NCBI GenBank assembly: GCA_910589415.1
Contig: OU342630.1
Span: 72,040,186-72,104,185, forward strand
Length of the DNA stretch: 64,000 bases
From: Malachius bipustulatus
Lineage: Eukaryota > Arthropoda > Insecta > Coleoptera > Melyridae
Direction of reading: 5' to 3'
The translations under genes and the position numbers were made by a program. The notes beneath the pieces were generated by a model that saw only the letters and a list, made by a program, of their open reading frames with translations, was not told where the DNA came from and ran no database searches. Shown piece after piece: positions 13,107-26,589 of this stretch (position 1 is its first letter; the number at the start of each line of letters is the position of its first letter).

Positions 13107-13204
13107 GTTACGTCTGCGCAAGCAATGTTTTCACTCCTCGTGCTCACTGATAACTGACTGTCAGTCAGTGAGTCAGTTATCAGTGTCGCTTGCGCACACG
13201 TAAC
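13107..13204. repeat. Nested inverted repeat
   Basis: Outer arms GTTACGTCTGCGCAAGC (13107-13123) and GCTTGCGCACACGTAAC (13188-13204). Inner arms CACTGATAACTGAC (13145-13158) and GTCAGTTATCAGTG (13172-13185). The sequence between has TCAGTCAGTGAGTCAGT. It is GC-richer than its surroundings. Could be a MITE core or a cruciform-forming site; no function seen. Confidence 0.75.
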
Positions 13205-13439
13205 CGCTGATAATTGTCTGCAGCAACTGTAGACGATACGTTCAGAGCAAATCTCCATGGACCACGGCAAAACAAACCGGAATCAACTATGATTTCAAAA
13301 GATAAAACCTATATAAAAAAGAGGAAGGATCGGTGTAAACTGTGTAGGTAAGACATAGTCGCTCCACTCTCGTGATTTATCTTCAAGAACGGACTCATAC
13401 AGCCACAGGCGCATTTATAGAGAAATAATGATTAGTTTT

Positions 13440-13551
13440 ATAAACGAATACAAACAACCAAGTCGAGCTGTGATTCGAACCACAGATGGTGGCAGCGTCA
13501 ACGGTTTCAGTCAGTGACCTAAACCATCGCGCTACCGCCCGCGCTAGAAGA
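13440..13551 (-). mobile_element. tRNA-derived SINE head or tRNA pseudogene
   Basis: On the minus strand, GGTAGCGCGATGG fits an RNA polymerase III A box and TGGTTCGAATCAC fits a B box, spaced as in a tRNA. The acceptor stem does not close (5' GCGGGCG is not matched by a complementary 3' strand), so this is not a functional tRNA. It differs from the SINE at 15426, implying a second tRNA-derived family. Confidence 0.6.
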
Positions 13552-15247
13552 CATTCTATTTGTTTATAAAAAGAGCGGAAATTCTATTTTTTAATGCAAA
13601 ATCAGGAGGTCTTCGGAAAATTCGATCATTCGTTTTGACAGATTATTAGCTTGGAAATGCGAGTTGCGAAATCTTTTAAATTTAAAAATTGACAAGTGTA
13701 GAAGCAGTCAAAGTTGGTGGTTTTGCTCCTGGACGGATAAACAATAAGTATTATTTTGCGAAAACTATTGCACCTACAGCGACCAGCTTCTGGAATTTTT
13801 GAAAATTTATTATTACATTTATTATTACATTATGGTACCTAGGACCAGTCTTAATTTTTTTTTCGATTATTGCCGTATTAAGGCAAATCGAAAAAAAAAT
13901 TAGGTAATTTCGTCGATTACAGCACCATCTATCAAGAATCAAAAAAAAAAAAAATACAGAAACATCCTTGATATTTTCGGTCGTAAAATATGAATATGTT
14001 TCTCCACTTCGACCCACCTGCATGAAGGGGGAGGGGCAGTAGATTCCTACTTGTTTTCATCCGTAAATTTAAGATTGCGAAATGGCCAATCCCTAAGAGA
14101 AGAGGGTAGATTGGTAGAGTTGATACCCTCTTCGAGATGTCCCCCTTCCAGACGTCAAATTTTTTATTATTACCCATATTTTTTGATCCGCGGCGTAGTT
14201 TTTGATATAGGTACTATTTGAATGTCTTCGGAAAAAATGATTTATTTCATTAATGAGAAAAAAATATCATATTTGTTACAATAATAAAAAAATTCATGTT
14301 TTCTTGGATTAACGTTTTTATTGGTTTATCGATTTTAATTTATCAAGTTTTAATATGTAAGATTTTTTATTGCGTACAAATCTCATATGCTTAATGTTTG
14401 TCTACGATCGGTGGATTTTTCAATATCTCGGAAAAACTAATTTCTGGATTTTATTGCTTAAATAAAATAATGACGCATAACATTCTTTTTCTACCTTCGA
14501 GATAGAAAGAGGCCTTTTCCGTCATCGACCCCAACAACTGTAAGTAATAAAATCGCTGCTAAGCATGCTTGCATTTAAAAATTACAAATCCCCTGCACCA
14601 TTTCTTGAAAATATTTTTCATTTCTCACAAAGATCTTTTCTAAATTATAAAAAAAAACTTTATTCTCGTCTTGTGTAACAAATAAACTAGCTTCTTATAT
14701 TACGAAATAGCAATAATTATATAATTATTTAAATTACCCTGAATCTCCGAATAACACACTCTCTTTAATTATTTACATTCATAAAAAGTTATTTTATTAA
14801 GCAATAATAATCCCAAAGTTTTATTTGAGGTGTTTTAATTCAGTTAAGTCGATCTTGGGCTATCATCTTTCGAGGCGAGATGCTGAACTCCCGTAGGTAG
14901 GTACTTACATTTTACATCCCTGCATCATTTTTTTATTTAATACACCTTGGCTAATTAAGAGGTGTACTTATAGGAGTGCTCATGCCGACTTCGGTATTAT
15001 CATGTTTTATGACTTATCCAAGATGGGACTAGAAAAAAGAGTTATCAATGTACGAGCGGGCATAGGAGCATAAAAATTATGAAAAAAGACATCATAGCAT
15101 GAATGAGTACTTTCAAATTTCCAAAAGCTAATATCTATATAGGTAATGATGCCCGTTGCCCGTGTTAATACATAAAACCTTTCAGTAGTTTACGTTGATC
15201 CCGAAAGTATAAGCACAAGTTATGTCGAAATTTCCTTCGGTACATTA
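13552..15247. other. Noncoding interval with one strong hairpin
   Basis: The only clear structure is an almost perfect hairpin at 13852-13901 (poly-T, TTTCGAT, TTGCC; loop; GGCAA, ATCGAAA, poly-A). Open frames between 13751 and 14177 on the minus strand run through this hairpin and are not credible genes. The rest is AT-rich and featureless. Confidence 0.5.
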
Positions 15248-15411
15248 CAAAACCTTCTTGCGCATCAATCGCAGAAATAGTGTATTTTTATGCGATTCAA
15301 TAATAAATATTTTCTTCCAATTTTTTTTATAATGAATATAATGAAAAAATAATCCGATTTTTTTTTTGGAAAACTCCACCTACGTACCAAAAAAAAAGAA
15401 TGATTCTCTCC
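15248..15411 (-). mobile_element. SINE tail and body, headless copy
   Basis: On the minus strand this is the body and tail of the SINE described at 15426-15675, ending in the CGATTGATGCGCAAGAAGG tail. The tRNA head is absent; the copy stops just where the head should begin. It faces the next copy head to head, and the two form an inverted repeat (15248-15411 against 15505-15675). Confidence 0.7.
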
Positions 15412-15425
15412 TACCCCATCGCAGC

Positions 15426-15675
15426 ACTATAAATTTGAAACGCACCGTGGCTCAGTTCGTTACACCCTTGCCTAGCAAACTGTTGGTGCGGGTTCGAATC
15501 CACGAGAGGATCATTCTTTTTTTTTTGGTAGGTAGGTGGAGTTTTCTCAAAAAAAATCGGATTATTTTTTCATTATATTCATTATAAAAAAAAATAGGAA
15601 GAAAATATTTATTATTGAATCGCATAAAAATACACTATTTCTGCGATTGATGCGCAAGCAGGCAAGAAGGTTTTC
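15426..15675 (+). mobile_element. tRNA-derived SINE, best copy
   Basis: The tRNA-like head has an A box (GTGGCTCAGTTCG) and a B box (GGTTCGAATCC). It is followed by a T-run, a body (GGTAGGTAGGTGGAGTTTTC) and a tail ending CGATTGATGCGCAAGCAGG. The tail is repeated at 2671, 15248 and 27353. Internal polymerase III promoter elements are inferred from the box matches. It is noncoding and mobilised in trans by an unidentified LINE. Confidence 0.75.
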
Positions 15676-16743
15676 TGATATCACATTGGCTAAAAGTTCA
15701 GATTTGTTTAAACGAATCGTTGCCCAATAAAATATCATTATGAAAAAAATCATTTATCATTTATTTATGCATACCAAATCATGAAGGTTCTGCAGGAAGC
15801 GGAAATAGCCCCGACATACATTTTAATAATTTTTCACATTGTTTTCATTTCAAGTAACTTTCAAGCAAAAATGGCTCACGTAAAATAACATTGAAACGTT
15901 CCTATGAGAGTTAATTGGATTCGATCAATGGTCAATGGAATTGTTTCATATTCAATTCTAATAAATGTAGAAAAAATATGTAATAGGATCAGTAAAGGTA
16001 GCTAGCATATATAATAATGCTTTATTTCTAACAGGTTATAAACACAATAACAGGAAATATTCAAAATAATACATAATAAAAATACTATTAAACTAACCAA
16101 TTAATAAAATCTGTTAGTGACAATAAAAGAAAGTACTGAGAAAATACTACTAAGCCAGAAAAAAAATATATAAACAATACCAAATAAATAAAGAGTATTA
16201 GAGTAGGTACTCTACTAGCATTGAACTACTAATTTAAATAGTACCTGAATGGACCCTATCAGTACAACGTAATGTACCTACGCTCGAAAAATCGTTCACC
16301 AAGAGAATTAATGAAAATCGATGCATAGGAGATGTTGTTAAATTCTGTGTGGGTGGGAACTTGTCGGAAGCAGTAATTAGGAACGTTAAAAGAAATCTTT
16401 GAAAGTAGCCAGGAATAGTCGACACTGCCATTTAGTAATCCATGCAGAAATTTGATTTAAGTAGGGATCTCCGAGTTTTCAAGGAACAAAAATTAAATCT
16501 TTCTAACAACGCCGACTGATCCGTTTCCCTTTCAGAATAAGTGCCATCCAAGCTATACGCCAAAAACTTAAGGACCTTTGCGATTTTCATTTGTTTACAA
16601 CTCATAACCTATATTGCGCATTTGTACTGCAACCATAAAAAGCATTTCTACTGGATTTTTTTCAGATAAATTGATAAAGATATACAGGATGTCCTATTAA
16701 AAAAATTGACAATTAGTCATTATTACTGAGCCAAGAAATACTC

Positions 16744-17752
16744 TATACAGGGTGCACCATGTATCCTTCTCTATATTGCTATCTCACGAACGCTAAGAGA
16801 TACAGGGTCGGTTAAATTAGAGAAAAGATGCGCAGTTTTGTGGTCATCTCGAATTCGTCAAAACATGCAAGATATCTGTGGCCGTTCCTGAAATATCCTG
16901 AAAAAACTGAAAAATCGAGATTTCTTATTTTCCACATATCTTTTTTACTACTGGAAATTAAAAAATAATTTTTTGTAGGCGTACATAAGCCGTTAAGAGC
17001 TATCCATCTGACATTTCAAAAATTTTCAAGGCCTACTAGATCCAAGAGTTTTCACAGGCAACTTTCGTTTTTCTTATGGCCGCCATATTATTTTTTTATG
17101 TCGTTCGATATGAAAAAAATAATGGAAACCAAAAATTAATAAACTTCAGAAATTTTTTTTTTTAATTTTTATCCTTTTTTCAAAGAAAAACCTAATAAAA
17201 AATCGTCGAAAAACGTCAACATTTGTAAAATACGCCGAAATAGTGTTTGCCTTATGGTTTTTCAATTTATCTATGAAATTCGGTCTAAAAATGTGTCTTT
17301 TTTGTAAAGAAAAAAGAAGAATAAAAAATTTTTTAATTTATTTTTTGAAGTTTAACAATTTTTAGTTTTTATAATTTTTTTATACCGAACAACATAAAAA
17401 AACACTATGGTGGCCATAAGAAAAACGAAAGTTGACTATGAAAATTCTGGGATCTAGTCGGCTTTGAAAATTTTTTAAATGTCAGATGGGTAACTCTTAA
17501 CGACTTATGTAAGCCCACAAAAAATTATTCATTAATCTCCAATAATAAAAAAGATATGACGAAAATAAGAAATCTCGATTTTTCAGTTTTTTCAGGATAT
17601 TTCGGGAACGGTCACAGATATCTTGTATGTCTCGACGGAATCGAGATGGCCACAAAATTGCGCTCCTTTGGATTTGTTTAACCGACCCTGTATCTGTTAG
17701 CGTTAGGAGATAGCAATATAGAGATCCTTCTCTACATGGTGCACCCTGTATA
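16744..17752. mobile_element. Foldback element, ~1.0 kb
   Basis: It begins TATACAGGGTGCACCATGTA and ends TACATGGTGCACCCTGTATA. The arms pair for about 380 bases each, including GAAATCTCGATTTTTCAGTT and AGGATATTTC words. The T-rich middle (about 17130-17350) is unpaired. Half of a sister copy is at 27010-27278, and degenerate relatives are in 19640-21215 and 56930-57246. Noncoding. Confidence 0.85.
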
Positions 17753-19639
17753 AAAAAATATCACGTTCATCATAGAACATATAGGTACTTTTAATTTAGA
17801 AATGACCTTGTCGGGTGTTTATAATGCTACAAATGATCTGAGAAAATTAATTTATTCGTTACATATTATTCACCCTGTATATTGGATACACATAGCGACT
17901 TCGCTTGTAAAAAACATAAATTCAATTATGTATCTATAAAAAATATCAGAACGAAAAATGATGAATCGCATATCAGAAGAAATGATTGTCGAAGTTTTCA
18001 CAGTCAATAAGTTAAAATAAGCCCTACATTTAGCATAAATTAGTAGATATTTATATTCATTAGTAGTTAAGTTAGTCCAGGAAAATTTACTTTTATTAAT
18101 TTAAAATTACACTGCTTAGTAGTAGCAAATAAAATGAATGCAATGGTCGTCGATTTTTATCAGACCACCTAGAGATATTTGCATTGAAAGCAAGATGTTA
18201 TCAAAGTATGCTTTTCCTAGTGTTCATCTAGATAAAATACAAAATAAAGGAAAACCATGTTGTTGGTAGCCTTTCAAGAGTCTCGCAAAGAAAAAAAGTT
18301 GCTCGTAGTCGTCTTATTTGAACTCTTGTCCCAAAAGGCTGACCACGCGCTTGATTAAACAACAAAAATTTTTCCCTTGAAGTCGTCTCCTTTATGATTT
18401 TTTATAATACATACTATAAATAAATACGAATTAGAGCTCTAATCAAATGATTCTAACTTTTCTTTTACCGGATGTGGAATTAAAAATATTATAAAGAGCC
18501 TACCTACTTACTTACCTACCTAGCTAATTGCAAAAAATGCATGTCTAATAAAAATTGACTTATTAAGTAAACATCCAACAATCTTTAATTACCAAAGTTA
18601 AAAAAAAAGTTAAAAATATATTGAAGTCAAAGTTAATATTCAAAAATATAATAGAAGTTAAATTTTCGTTATTTTATAACTTATCAAACTTTTAAATTTA
18701 AAATTAAATTAACAGTATAAAAACAAAGAAATTATAATTAACGCTAAAATGTTAACCGTTCTTTCGTAAACATTCTTCTGTTTATATTATCAAAAACTCT
18801 CAGAAGTTAGCAAAATGAACTTTTTTTACTCTTACTTGCTTTAAATAAGTACTTTATACCCCTTCAATTTTCAAACTGAGCGAAAGCTTGGATGTTGATA
18901 AGGAGCAAGTTTTATGATTTACCAACTGGGTAAAACAACTTCACTAATCAGTCTTCAAGAATAAGTACCCTCTTTTTATTATCTATTATCTATGTTGTAT
19001 TTATTCATCATCACGAGCTTGGTTAAAAAGTTCACGTAAAATATAATAATTGTTCAGCTGGATAAGTTTTATAAACAGACCTTTTCAATCTATTTATCTT
19101 GATTTAGTAGCTCATACAGTATCTTACTATTAGCAGATATGAAGAAGTTTGGCCATATGTATTTATTTTGTATTTCTAAGAATTTGACGATAAGTTTAAT
19201 AGTTTTAAGATTTATAACTGTTTTTGAAATGTTCACATGACCGTATGAATACTTAATTTAATTTTTCTAATACATTCCAGATGAAACAAGTCTAGTTTAC
19301 TCAGTATTATTACGTACTATTAGACTTAAGAATAGTTATTTATTTGTAGTTAGGTATTTATTTTGAGAATTGTTTTTTGTTTGAATAAATTATTTATTTA
19401 TTTTTTGTACAGTTGAAATTATTATACCTATTATTTGGAATAACAAAATGCCTGGCAAGAAAAACTAAGCACTCCGCCTCAAGTCTATACAGGATTATAA
19501 ATTATAATCTTTAAACTTTGCTCACTTGTTAACCCATATGCTGTTAACAGGTTAACCTTTTCTGTTTCGGCCTAAAGAAATATGGCCTAAATAATTGCGA
19601 ATTTAGCACTAATAATATCAATGAACAGGATTATCTTTT
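17753..19639. other. Noncoding AT-rich interval
   Basis: Nothing gene-like seen. An isolated foldback end (TTCACCCTGTATA) occurs at about 17870-17882. Very AT-rich between 18540 and 18730. Confidence 0.5.
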
Positions 19640-21215
19640 TTTTAGAGCTCACTATGGTTATTTCGTAAACGCTAAGAAGAGAGTTGATTAAATTACAGAT
19701 GAGATGCGCAATTTTGTTGCGCATTATTTATTTTATTGTTTTTTTTCGAAAAAGTACAGAAATTTATCCAGTGTACAACGATACACCTAATTTTTTTATT
19801 ATTATTATTTTAGTTCGTAAACGTGACAAAAAATAAGTCAGATGTGACGTCACCATAATTAAATAAATTCGAAACTGCGTGACTTCCTTATATTGTATTG
19901 TATGTCATTAAAATGAAAACTGTCACTTGTATTTGACGTTTTGACTTCTTAAACGGTTTAAACATCTAACATATCATTTGAAAAAACTATACAGTGCCCG
20001 CCAAAAAGTTCGCGCCAAATGGAAAAATGTTTTGTTTTTCATCTTTATTGAAAAAAAAAAAATTTCATAAATTTGTGCTTTCCAAAAGATTAAATTTGAG
20101 TACACTAGATCCATGATATGAATTTTAATTCCATAAAACTGGCGTTTTTCTACTAAACTTAAAAATTATAAAAAAAAACATGAAACTAATTCCAGGAGCT
20201 CAATTATCGAATTTAATAAAATTCTGAAACATATTTTTATGTTTTTGGTGCAAAGCGTATACGACACAAAGAAAGCATCTTAAAGTTAAAATTTACTTTC
20301 AATTTTATAAGAAATGAACATTAACTAAGATTTTATTCAATTGAGCTACAAAAATGTTTATTTTTTAATTTTAATTTCTTAGTTTTCTTTGCGAAATAGA
20401 GTTTTATCAAATTAAGGTGGAGTATGGATTATTTTTGCGTATTGCAAAAGCATTAAAATAAATTAGCACCAAACATTTTTTGTGACCCAATCGAATTTAA
20501 ATGTTGATTAATGTCAATTTTTTATTAAATAGAAAATAAACTTGAGCTGATCAGATGTTTTCTAAGTGTCGAATACGCTTTGCAACAAAAATATAGAAAA
20601 ATACGACAAAAATTTGCTTAAATTTTTGCTCCTGGCATATGTTTCTGTTACTCATTTTATTTTTTCTAATTGCTATCAACAATATTAACTAAATTGCAGT
20701 CAAAATATTCAAAATTCAAAACTACACTGAGAAAAATGAGCAAAAAATTGACATTTCAAAAAGTAGCTACTTCTTTTGGGTCACTGTATCGAAAATTTTA
20801 TTTCTTTCATAAGTGACATTTCATTTTGTGAATATCTAACTAGTTTTGCGAAAATTTTCCGCAAAACACCATTAGTTTTCGAAATATAATGTTTTTTGTA
20901 ATTTTGAAGTTTAGAGAAACGCCATTTCTACGGAAATAAAATTCACACAACAACTTTTTCAATAAACAATTTCAATACAACAACTTTCAAATTTAAACTT
21001 CAAATAATGAAAGAGTTATTGTAGAAATAAAATTGAAGCTGCTCAGTTTTTTCAGGACGGTCACAGATTTCATGTACTCGTAAGTATACATACATATGTC
21101 TTTTATGTATTCAGGAATTCGAGATAGCCACAAATAAATAGCGCATCTTTTTTGTAATTTCGTCAACTTTGTTTTACGAGATATCTATTATAGTGAGGTT
21201 TAAAAAAAACGGGCA
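19640..21215. mobile_element. Degenerate foldback with a nested mariner-like element
   Basis: The left flank (19646-19740: GTAAACGCTAAGA, then GATGCGCAATTTTGT) and the right flank (21055-21200: GGACGGTCACAGATTTC, then AGCGCATCTTTTTTGTAATT) are inverted relatives of the 16744 family. Between them, starting near 19990 after TA, is an insert with the end CAGTGCCCGCCAAAAAGTT. Confidence 0.55.
19990..20787. mobile_element. Nonautonomous Tc1/mariner-like insert
   Basis: The left end reads TACAGTGCCCGCCAAAAAGT. A weak counterpart (CTTCTTTTGGGTCACTGTA) ends at about 20787. Internal arms 20185-20290 and 20530-20650 pair (TTCCAGGAGC with GCTCCTGGCA; GCAAAGCGTATACGAC with GTCGAATACGCTTTGC). The end sequence recurs at 26590-26728. 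The right boundary is uncertain. Confidence 0.5.
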
Positions 21216-21729
21216 TTTGCGTATAATGAGGCAATATTTTTGGAATCTTTAGCTTTAAAGTCTATTAAATAAACTTTTTAAATAAACTCCTTCTTAAATA
21301 ATTTTTTAATTAGATTTAAATGAAATTACGTTTAAACTAGGTACTAAAAGATACTTAAACATTTTAAGTATGAAGTATTTTGAAGTATATTCATTATTTT
21401 GATAACACATCCAAGTTTCTAGAACCGTAACTCCTAGTTATGGTCTTGAAAAAAAAATATCTCGCAAATTCAGGTAGGTAATCCTTTTTCAATATTGTCC
21501 AAGTTGTAAGTACTTAAATAGAATTTCTAAATAATTCGTTCTGTGTCGCAAATATATTATACCCACAACAATAATGGATATGAGGCACATGACGCCTGGG
21601 AATTATTATTTGGTTAAATGAAGGTACTTCTTTACGATTGGACAGTTCTGAAATTAAAAATTGTATTTATTTTAGCTCTTTGATTGAAATTAAAACATGT
21701 TACCTACGTTTATTACTTTAATAAGAACA

Positions 21730-22072
21730 TACAGTCTTTTTCTATTGGTTTTCCTCTTTTGTCAATTGCTTATCCTTATTTGTCAAATGAGTTTCCCATT
21801 TTTTTAAATGTCAATGTGATTTTTCAATTCAAATTTCTCTTTTGTCAAATGAGATTCCTTTTTTATCAAATGCTTTTCCAATATTATGATACTGTCACTG
21901 CATACGTAAATAGGAAAAGCAATTGACAAAAAGTTAAACTGATTTGACATAAAAGGAAATTGATTGATAAATCAATGACTATAATCATTAATAGATAGAA
22001 AAATAAGAAACTCATTTGACAAATAAGGAAAAGCAATTGACAAAAGAGGAAAACCAAAAGCAAAAGACTGTA
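21730..22072. mobile_element. MITE with 345-bp foldback and TTTGTCAA repeats
   Basis: The ends TACAGTCTTTTTC and AAAGACTGTA are inverted. The arms contain repeated words TTTTGTCAATTGCTTATCC and TTTGTCAAATGAG in both orientations. Overlapping open frames on both strands (21684-21926, 21884-22201) are arms of this element. No coding function. Confidence 0.8.
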
Positions 22073-23069
22073 ATGTCTATCTGTTTTGAATGTTTTGTTC
22101 CATAGTAAAATCTGTTTTGAATTGGGGAAAAAACCCGATTTATTTAAAATTTTATTTAACAATGGAAATGTTCTGTAGATGACGCCTCTATACGTAGGCA
22201 TTAGTTAGGTCACTAAAACTTTTTAATGGAAACATTGAGTATAATACCGAATTGAGAAGAAAAAACAACAACCTCGATCAGAGAGTGTTTTTTTTTTATT
22301 TCCTATATAAAAATCGCTGTGTTTTCGTAAACCTATTTTTAATCTATAACATAGGAACCCTTTCTTAGTTTTCTAATAATTAAAACCACACCGCTGTTGG
22401 TGAAAGTTAATTTCAAGCCTGAATGATTTCAAGCTCTAAGCTCATTCAAGTTAGTATTGGACCGTGGCTCATTGCAGACGCTTCATTAAAACCTTGAAAA
22501 TTAGCCCCAGTGAAAGGACGTACGATGAAAACCTATGCTAAATGCTTCAACTCATTCCATTGCGTGTTTATTTTTATTTTATCGTTTAATGCTGCCCTAT
22601 AAATTTTAATTCCTAGCTTTGTCCTTAAAATATCAGGAAGGAGAAGGAGACGGAAGTATAAGCCGAAAACAAGAGAACAAAAAGGTCGAGGACAAAGGAT
22701 CATTGAATGAAGTGAGTGGAATGTGTTATGTCACATTTTCACTTCATCCAGTTGGTCTTTGTTCTCCAGTTCTTGCAGAAGCCGTGTTGATTAAAGCATG
22801 TACTAAAAAAAAATATCGCAGTCATTCTTATCAATCAACTTCAGGAGGAAATATTAAAGATATAGAAACAATTACCGTTTGCTTATTTTTGTATTGAGCA
22901 GGGAATGAAATGAATCCATGGGTTAGACATTTTTCTCGTTGTCTGGCTATCTGGATCGAGTGATTCTCTGATCATGATTTATAAATTTTAAAATTTCATT
23001 TTCCTTCAAATTTAATTTTTATGTATGGGGTACTCCTCCTTGACTACAACTGGTGTTATTATGATTTCT
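22073..23069. other. Noncoding interval
   Basis: The 92-codon open frame at 22619-22897 shows no recognisable domain and sits on simple purine-rich sequence; it is not supported as a gene. An ACCGTGGCTCATTGCAG word near 22460 may be a diverged SINE head. Confidence 0.4.
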
Positions 23070-23099
23070 TCGAAAGTTCTGTTTGACGATACTGTTGTA

Positions 23100-23175
23100 A
23101 AGAGACTACTAAGCTTTTATTAACTTGGTCTGATGATGGTCTAACATGAAGGCCGAAACATGTAAAACCTACAAA
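23100..23175 (+). mobile_element. Penelope-like 3'-tail motif
   Basis: The word CTGATGATGG (from 23130), followed by GGCCGAAACATGT (23151-23163), resembles a recurring tail block of Penelope-like elements. Its core looks like a hammerhead motif (CTGATGA, short stem GGTC/GGCC, GAAA). One extra base after CTGATGA makes catalytic activity doubtful. No linked open frame is present. Confidence 0.35.
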
Positions 23176-26100
23176 AAAATAATTTATTTGAATTTTCTTA
23201 ATATTTGGGCTTTATATCTACAAGTCCTTCAATTTATAGTACTTACAATTGAATCACCTTGTATGTATGTACCATTCAATGAAGTTATTGTTTTATAATA
23301 ATGAACTGGCGCTCAATAATTGCTATTTTCATTAGATTAGGTTGCGTGGGCTCTAAGAATTTACAAAATACTTAGTTTATACCTATGTAGTATTTTAGTG
23401 GACAAACGAAAATCGAATCTATTGCCATTATAAATTTCTAAGCAGCTGTAATTACTTACTATGATTTTAATCGTAACCAAAAATTTGTTCAACGTAGGTG
23501 TATCCTTTTGATAAGCTAAAAATTGTAAAAAATTTCCCTTTTCACTAACGACCTACTTACTGTTGAGCTAAATGTGGGATGAGAAACTTCAACAGAGACC
23601 TGAAAGTTATTTGCTTAATAAGGATAAACTAAACTAACCCTAAACTAACATAATGGCCTTTAAACTGGCATTATAGCTCTATGCCCTATAATTGGCCGTA
23701 AATCTATTGTGGTGGTTTGTACAGCGTGACCAGTAATTGTGTGTTCAAAAGTAGGATAATTACAGCGGGGTAAAAAATTTCAAAATAATTAGGGGCTTCT
23801 CAACAAACATAGAGTTTAAGCGGCTTCGCCCTTTAAATGGGGTAGGTACTTCCAAGATGATGGTTTTTCCTCTATAGGTATTTTTTCGAAACGAGCAAAA
23901 ATATTACATCATTTTTTTTTTATTAACTACTCAAATCAAGCCTTACTCTATAGTATATTATAATGATGAATAGTAAGTACCTATAGTTCCTAAAATTTTA
24001 CCGCTCTTGCACCTTCTCTTGAATCATTAGACTTTTCTTGATAAAAATCATACCTGCATAATTTAAAAGCTAACTGAGTAAAATATATAAGCGAAGGTTC
24101 TATTTTACGGTATTTCTTGACTAAAAAACTGGATAAGACTGCGAATTAGTCAAATTTAAAGTTTTTTTTTTTTAATTTGGTAAGAATAATTCTCTGTATA
24201 ACTTGTTGCGTTTTAAGGTCTAATTGAATCGATCCTATAGAGACTAACTAATTTCATTACTTTTACATTTTTTAATTACAATTCTCTGAATTTGTCAGAC
24301 GGTGTTTTGAAATCAACGATTTCGTCATTTAAAATTGAAGCGTCCCCTACACCTTAATTGTGACAAAGCTACGCAGTTCTCTGAATTCTTTTAAAGCCAT
24401 GAAGCAGTTCATCCAGTGACGAAATGCAAATTACGATTGTTCAAGATTTTAAGATTTTGCTAACGTCTACATGAATTATTTTGCGTGTAATGGATTATTT
24501 TGCATGATGTTGTAAAAAAGACGCTTGTCAAGCTATCGGCATTTGATTTTAAAAGGAAGATAATATTTTTTCATATTCATGGAACGACAAAAATTTATTA
24601 TTGTATTTTGAAGTATACTCCCCCCTAACGAAAAAGTAATACTTAGCTTATTTCATTTTTTTTCAAAGCTGTTTATTGAGTTTTACATATACATATGTGG
24701 TCGTGTTGAAGGCATCTACTCGCGAAAACTGGCTATTATTCACTTGGACGATTCTAACCCTCGCCTACACTCTGTTTTACGAATTTTTTATGTCGTGAAT
24801 AATAGCCATGATTCTCGGCTCGTAAAGAAGGAAAGTAATAATATCTTAATTATTATTATATGACATCAGTTAAAATAAAATATAATAACGTAATGCAGCA
24901 TGATGTATATCAAACAATTACTAAATTGGTCATTGTGTTACAAGAAATCGAACGCTCTGTATCCATGTTTCAAAACTATTTTAAATATAATGAGCTCTAC
25001 TTTATTCTGGTTGCAAAGCTGGGTCACGCACAGCCTAGGCTGAATAGCGATATGTGACAATCGACCAAACGGTCATCTAAGTGAAGATGCATGCTACCGT
25101 TCACAGAATGGCTGCTTATGGTGTCTTCTATTTATATTGTCTAAAGTGTCTTCTGAAACCTATAGCCATCTTGAGGGAGTAACCCCTACGGGCTTTTGCC
25201 CTCCATTCACAAGACTGAAGAATCTGATGAATTGAAAACAAGTAAAATGCATAAACTTTTTAGGCTCAATTTAAAAGATGAGGCAGACTGTAACTAATAG
25301 AAATTCAGGAACTCTTAAACTCTATAAAAATTAAATTTAACTCACATTTTAACCCAAGTGTACAGTAATGTAGAGTTCATGGACATAGTAGATGTGAATA
25401 TTCGGATTCGGATTGTGACTGTGGGGTGAACGAAAAGTGTAACTTATTTCAGGAGATCTGAAGGATCAGAAATATGCATAAAATATTGACCATCAGTCTT
25501 ATAAAAAATCATTTGTTTTAGATTTATATCTTTGGGATCCATTAACTGCACTGCTATGCTTTTTGTTCCAGAATTCTCTTTTACAATTAACATTAAAGAA
25601 CGAGAAAAAGAATTGAAGTCAAGCTACGATCAGGTTATTATTAAATAAAAGTTTCATTAATTGAACTGAACGTAAAGTACGAGAAAGCTACAAATCTACA
25701 ATATTGTCATGTCATTGTCGTTAAGCAATTAGAGCTTAGATCTTTCATTTAAAACGCAAATCTTGCAATGCTCGAGTTTATGAAATATGAAAATTATAAG
25801 TAATGCCATCTCATTTAATGCTGCGAAAGGCAATGCAAACCAAAATCAAATCAATAATAATTTAATTTCCAGCCCTCACCCTCTAAGCTGTCCTTGCGAG
25901 GAATTTTCAATGACAACTCCGACGTAATTTTATAACGTTATAAGACAAAATCATTTCAATTCCAGCACTTAATTATATGTTATTTAAATATCATACATAT
26001 TCCCAATGTAATGGAATCATGTACATGTACATTTTTTGCTTACGGCTATACACGGTGTCCAGTCTCAAAGTCGAGCATAGGGAAGGGAGCATCGAATTTA

Positions 26101-26589
26101 GGTTTTAAATGCATTGTAAACTAATACCTACATTTTAGTTTTTTGTTGCATTTATGAGCTTAGTTGATAAATAAAAGTTGATTTTTTTGATTTTTTTTAG
26201 TATTAGTTGATAGGTATTAGCTTTAAAGATTTAACCGGATAGGTAATTCCCATCTACAGAGCCTATTAATTCCCTAAACTTATACTTAAAGAACTAACTA
26301 TAAGTAATAATTTCATACAAATGCATTTAACGTCATTCAACGGGACCATACATTTTTGCTCTCATATAAAAAATGGCCGCCATAGGCCTCTCTTTTGGCA
26401 CGAGTACAGAGAAGAAAGTTTGTTATCTAGTCATAGTACCTATAAGCATCTCTCCATCTCTGTGTTCAGTTGTCATAATGTCCAATTTTTGTGAAATAGA
26501 CTTTCATCAGTTTGAAGTGAAGTTAGCGTATTATAAGCAGAGATGTTTATTCTACGACTGGATGACGAACTGATCGCTGATAATTGAAG
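23176..26589. other. Noncoding AT-rich interval with one inverted repeat
   Basis: The only clear structure is an inverted repeat at 24717-24824 whose arms share GGCTATTATTCAC and GTGAATAATAGCC, probably a MITE. An isolated end-like word (CACGGTGTCCAG) occurs near 26050. The open frames at 24860-25057 and 26373-26573 have no support. Confidence 0.45.

Noticed and set aside
13440..13551. Functional tRNA gene
   Set aside because: A and B boxes are present but the acceptor stem does not pair; treated as a SINE head or tRNA pseudogene.
22619..22897. 92-codon forward frame
   Set aside because: Purine-rich simple start, no domain, no splice or start context.
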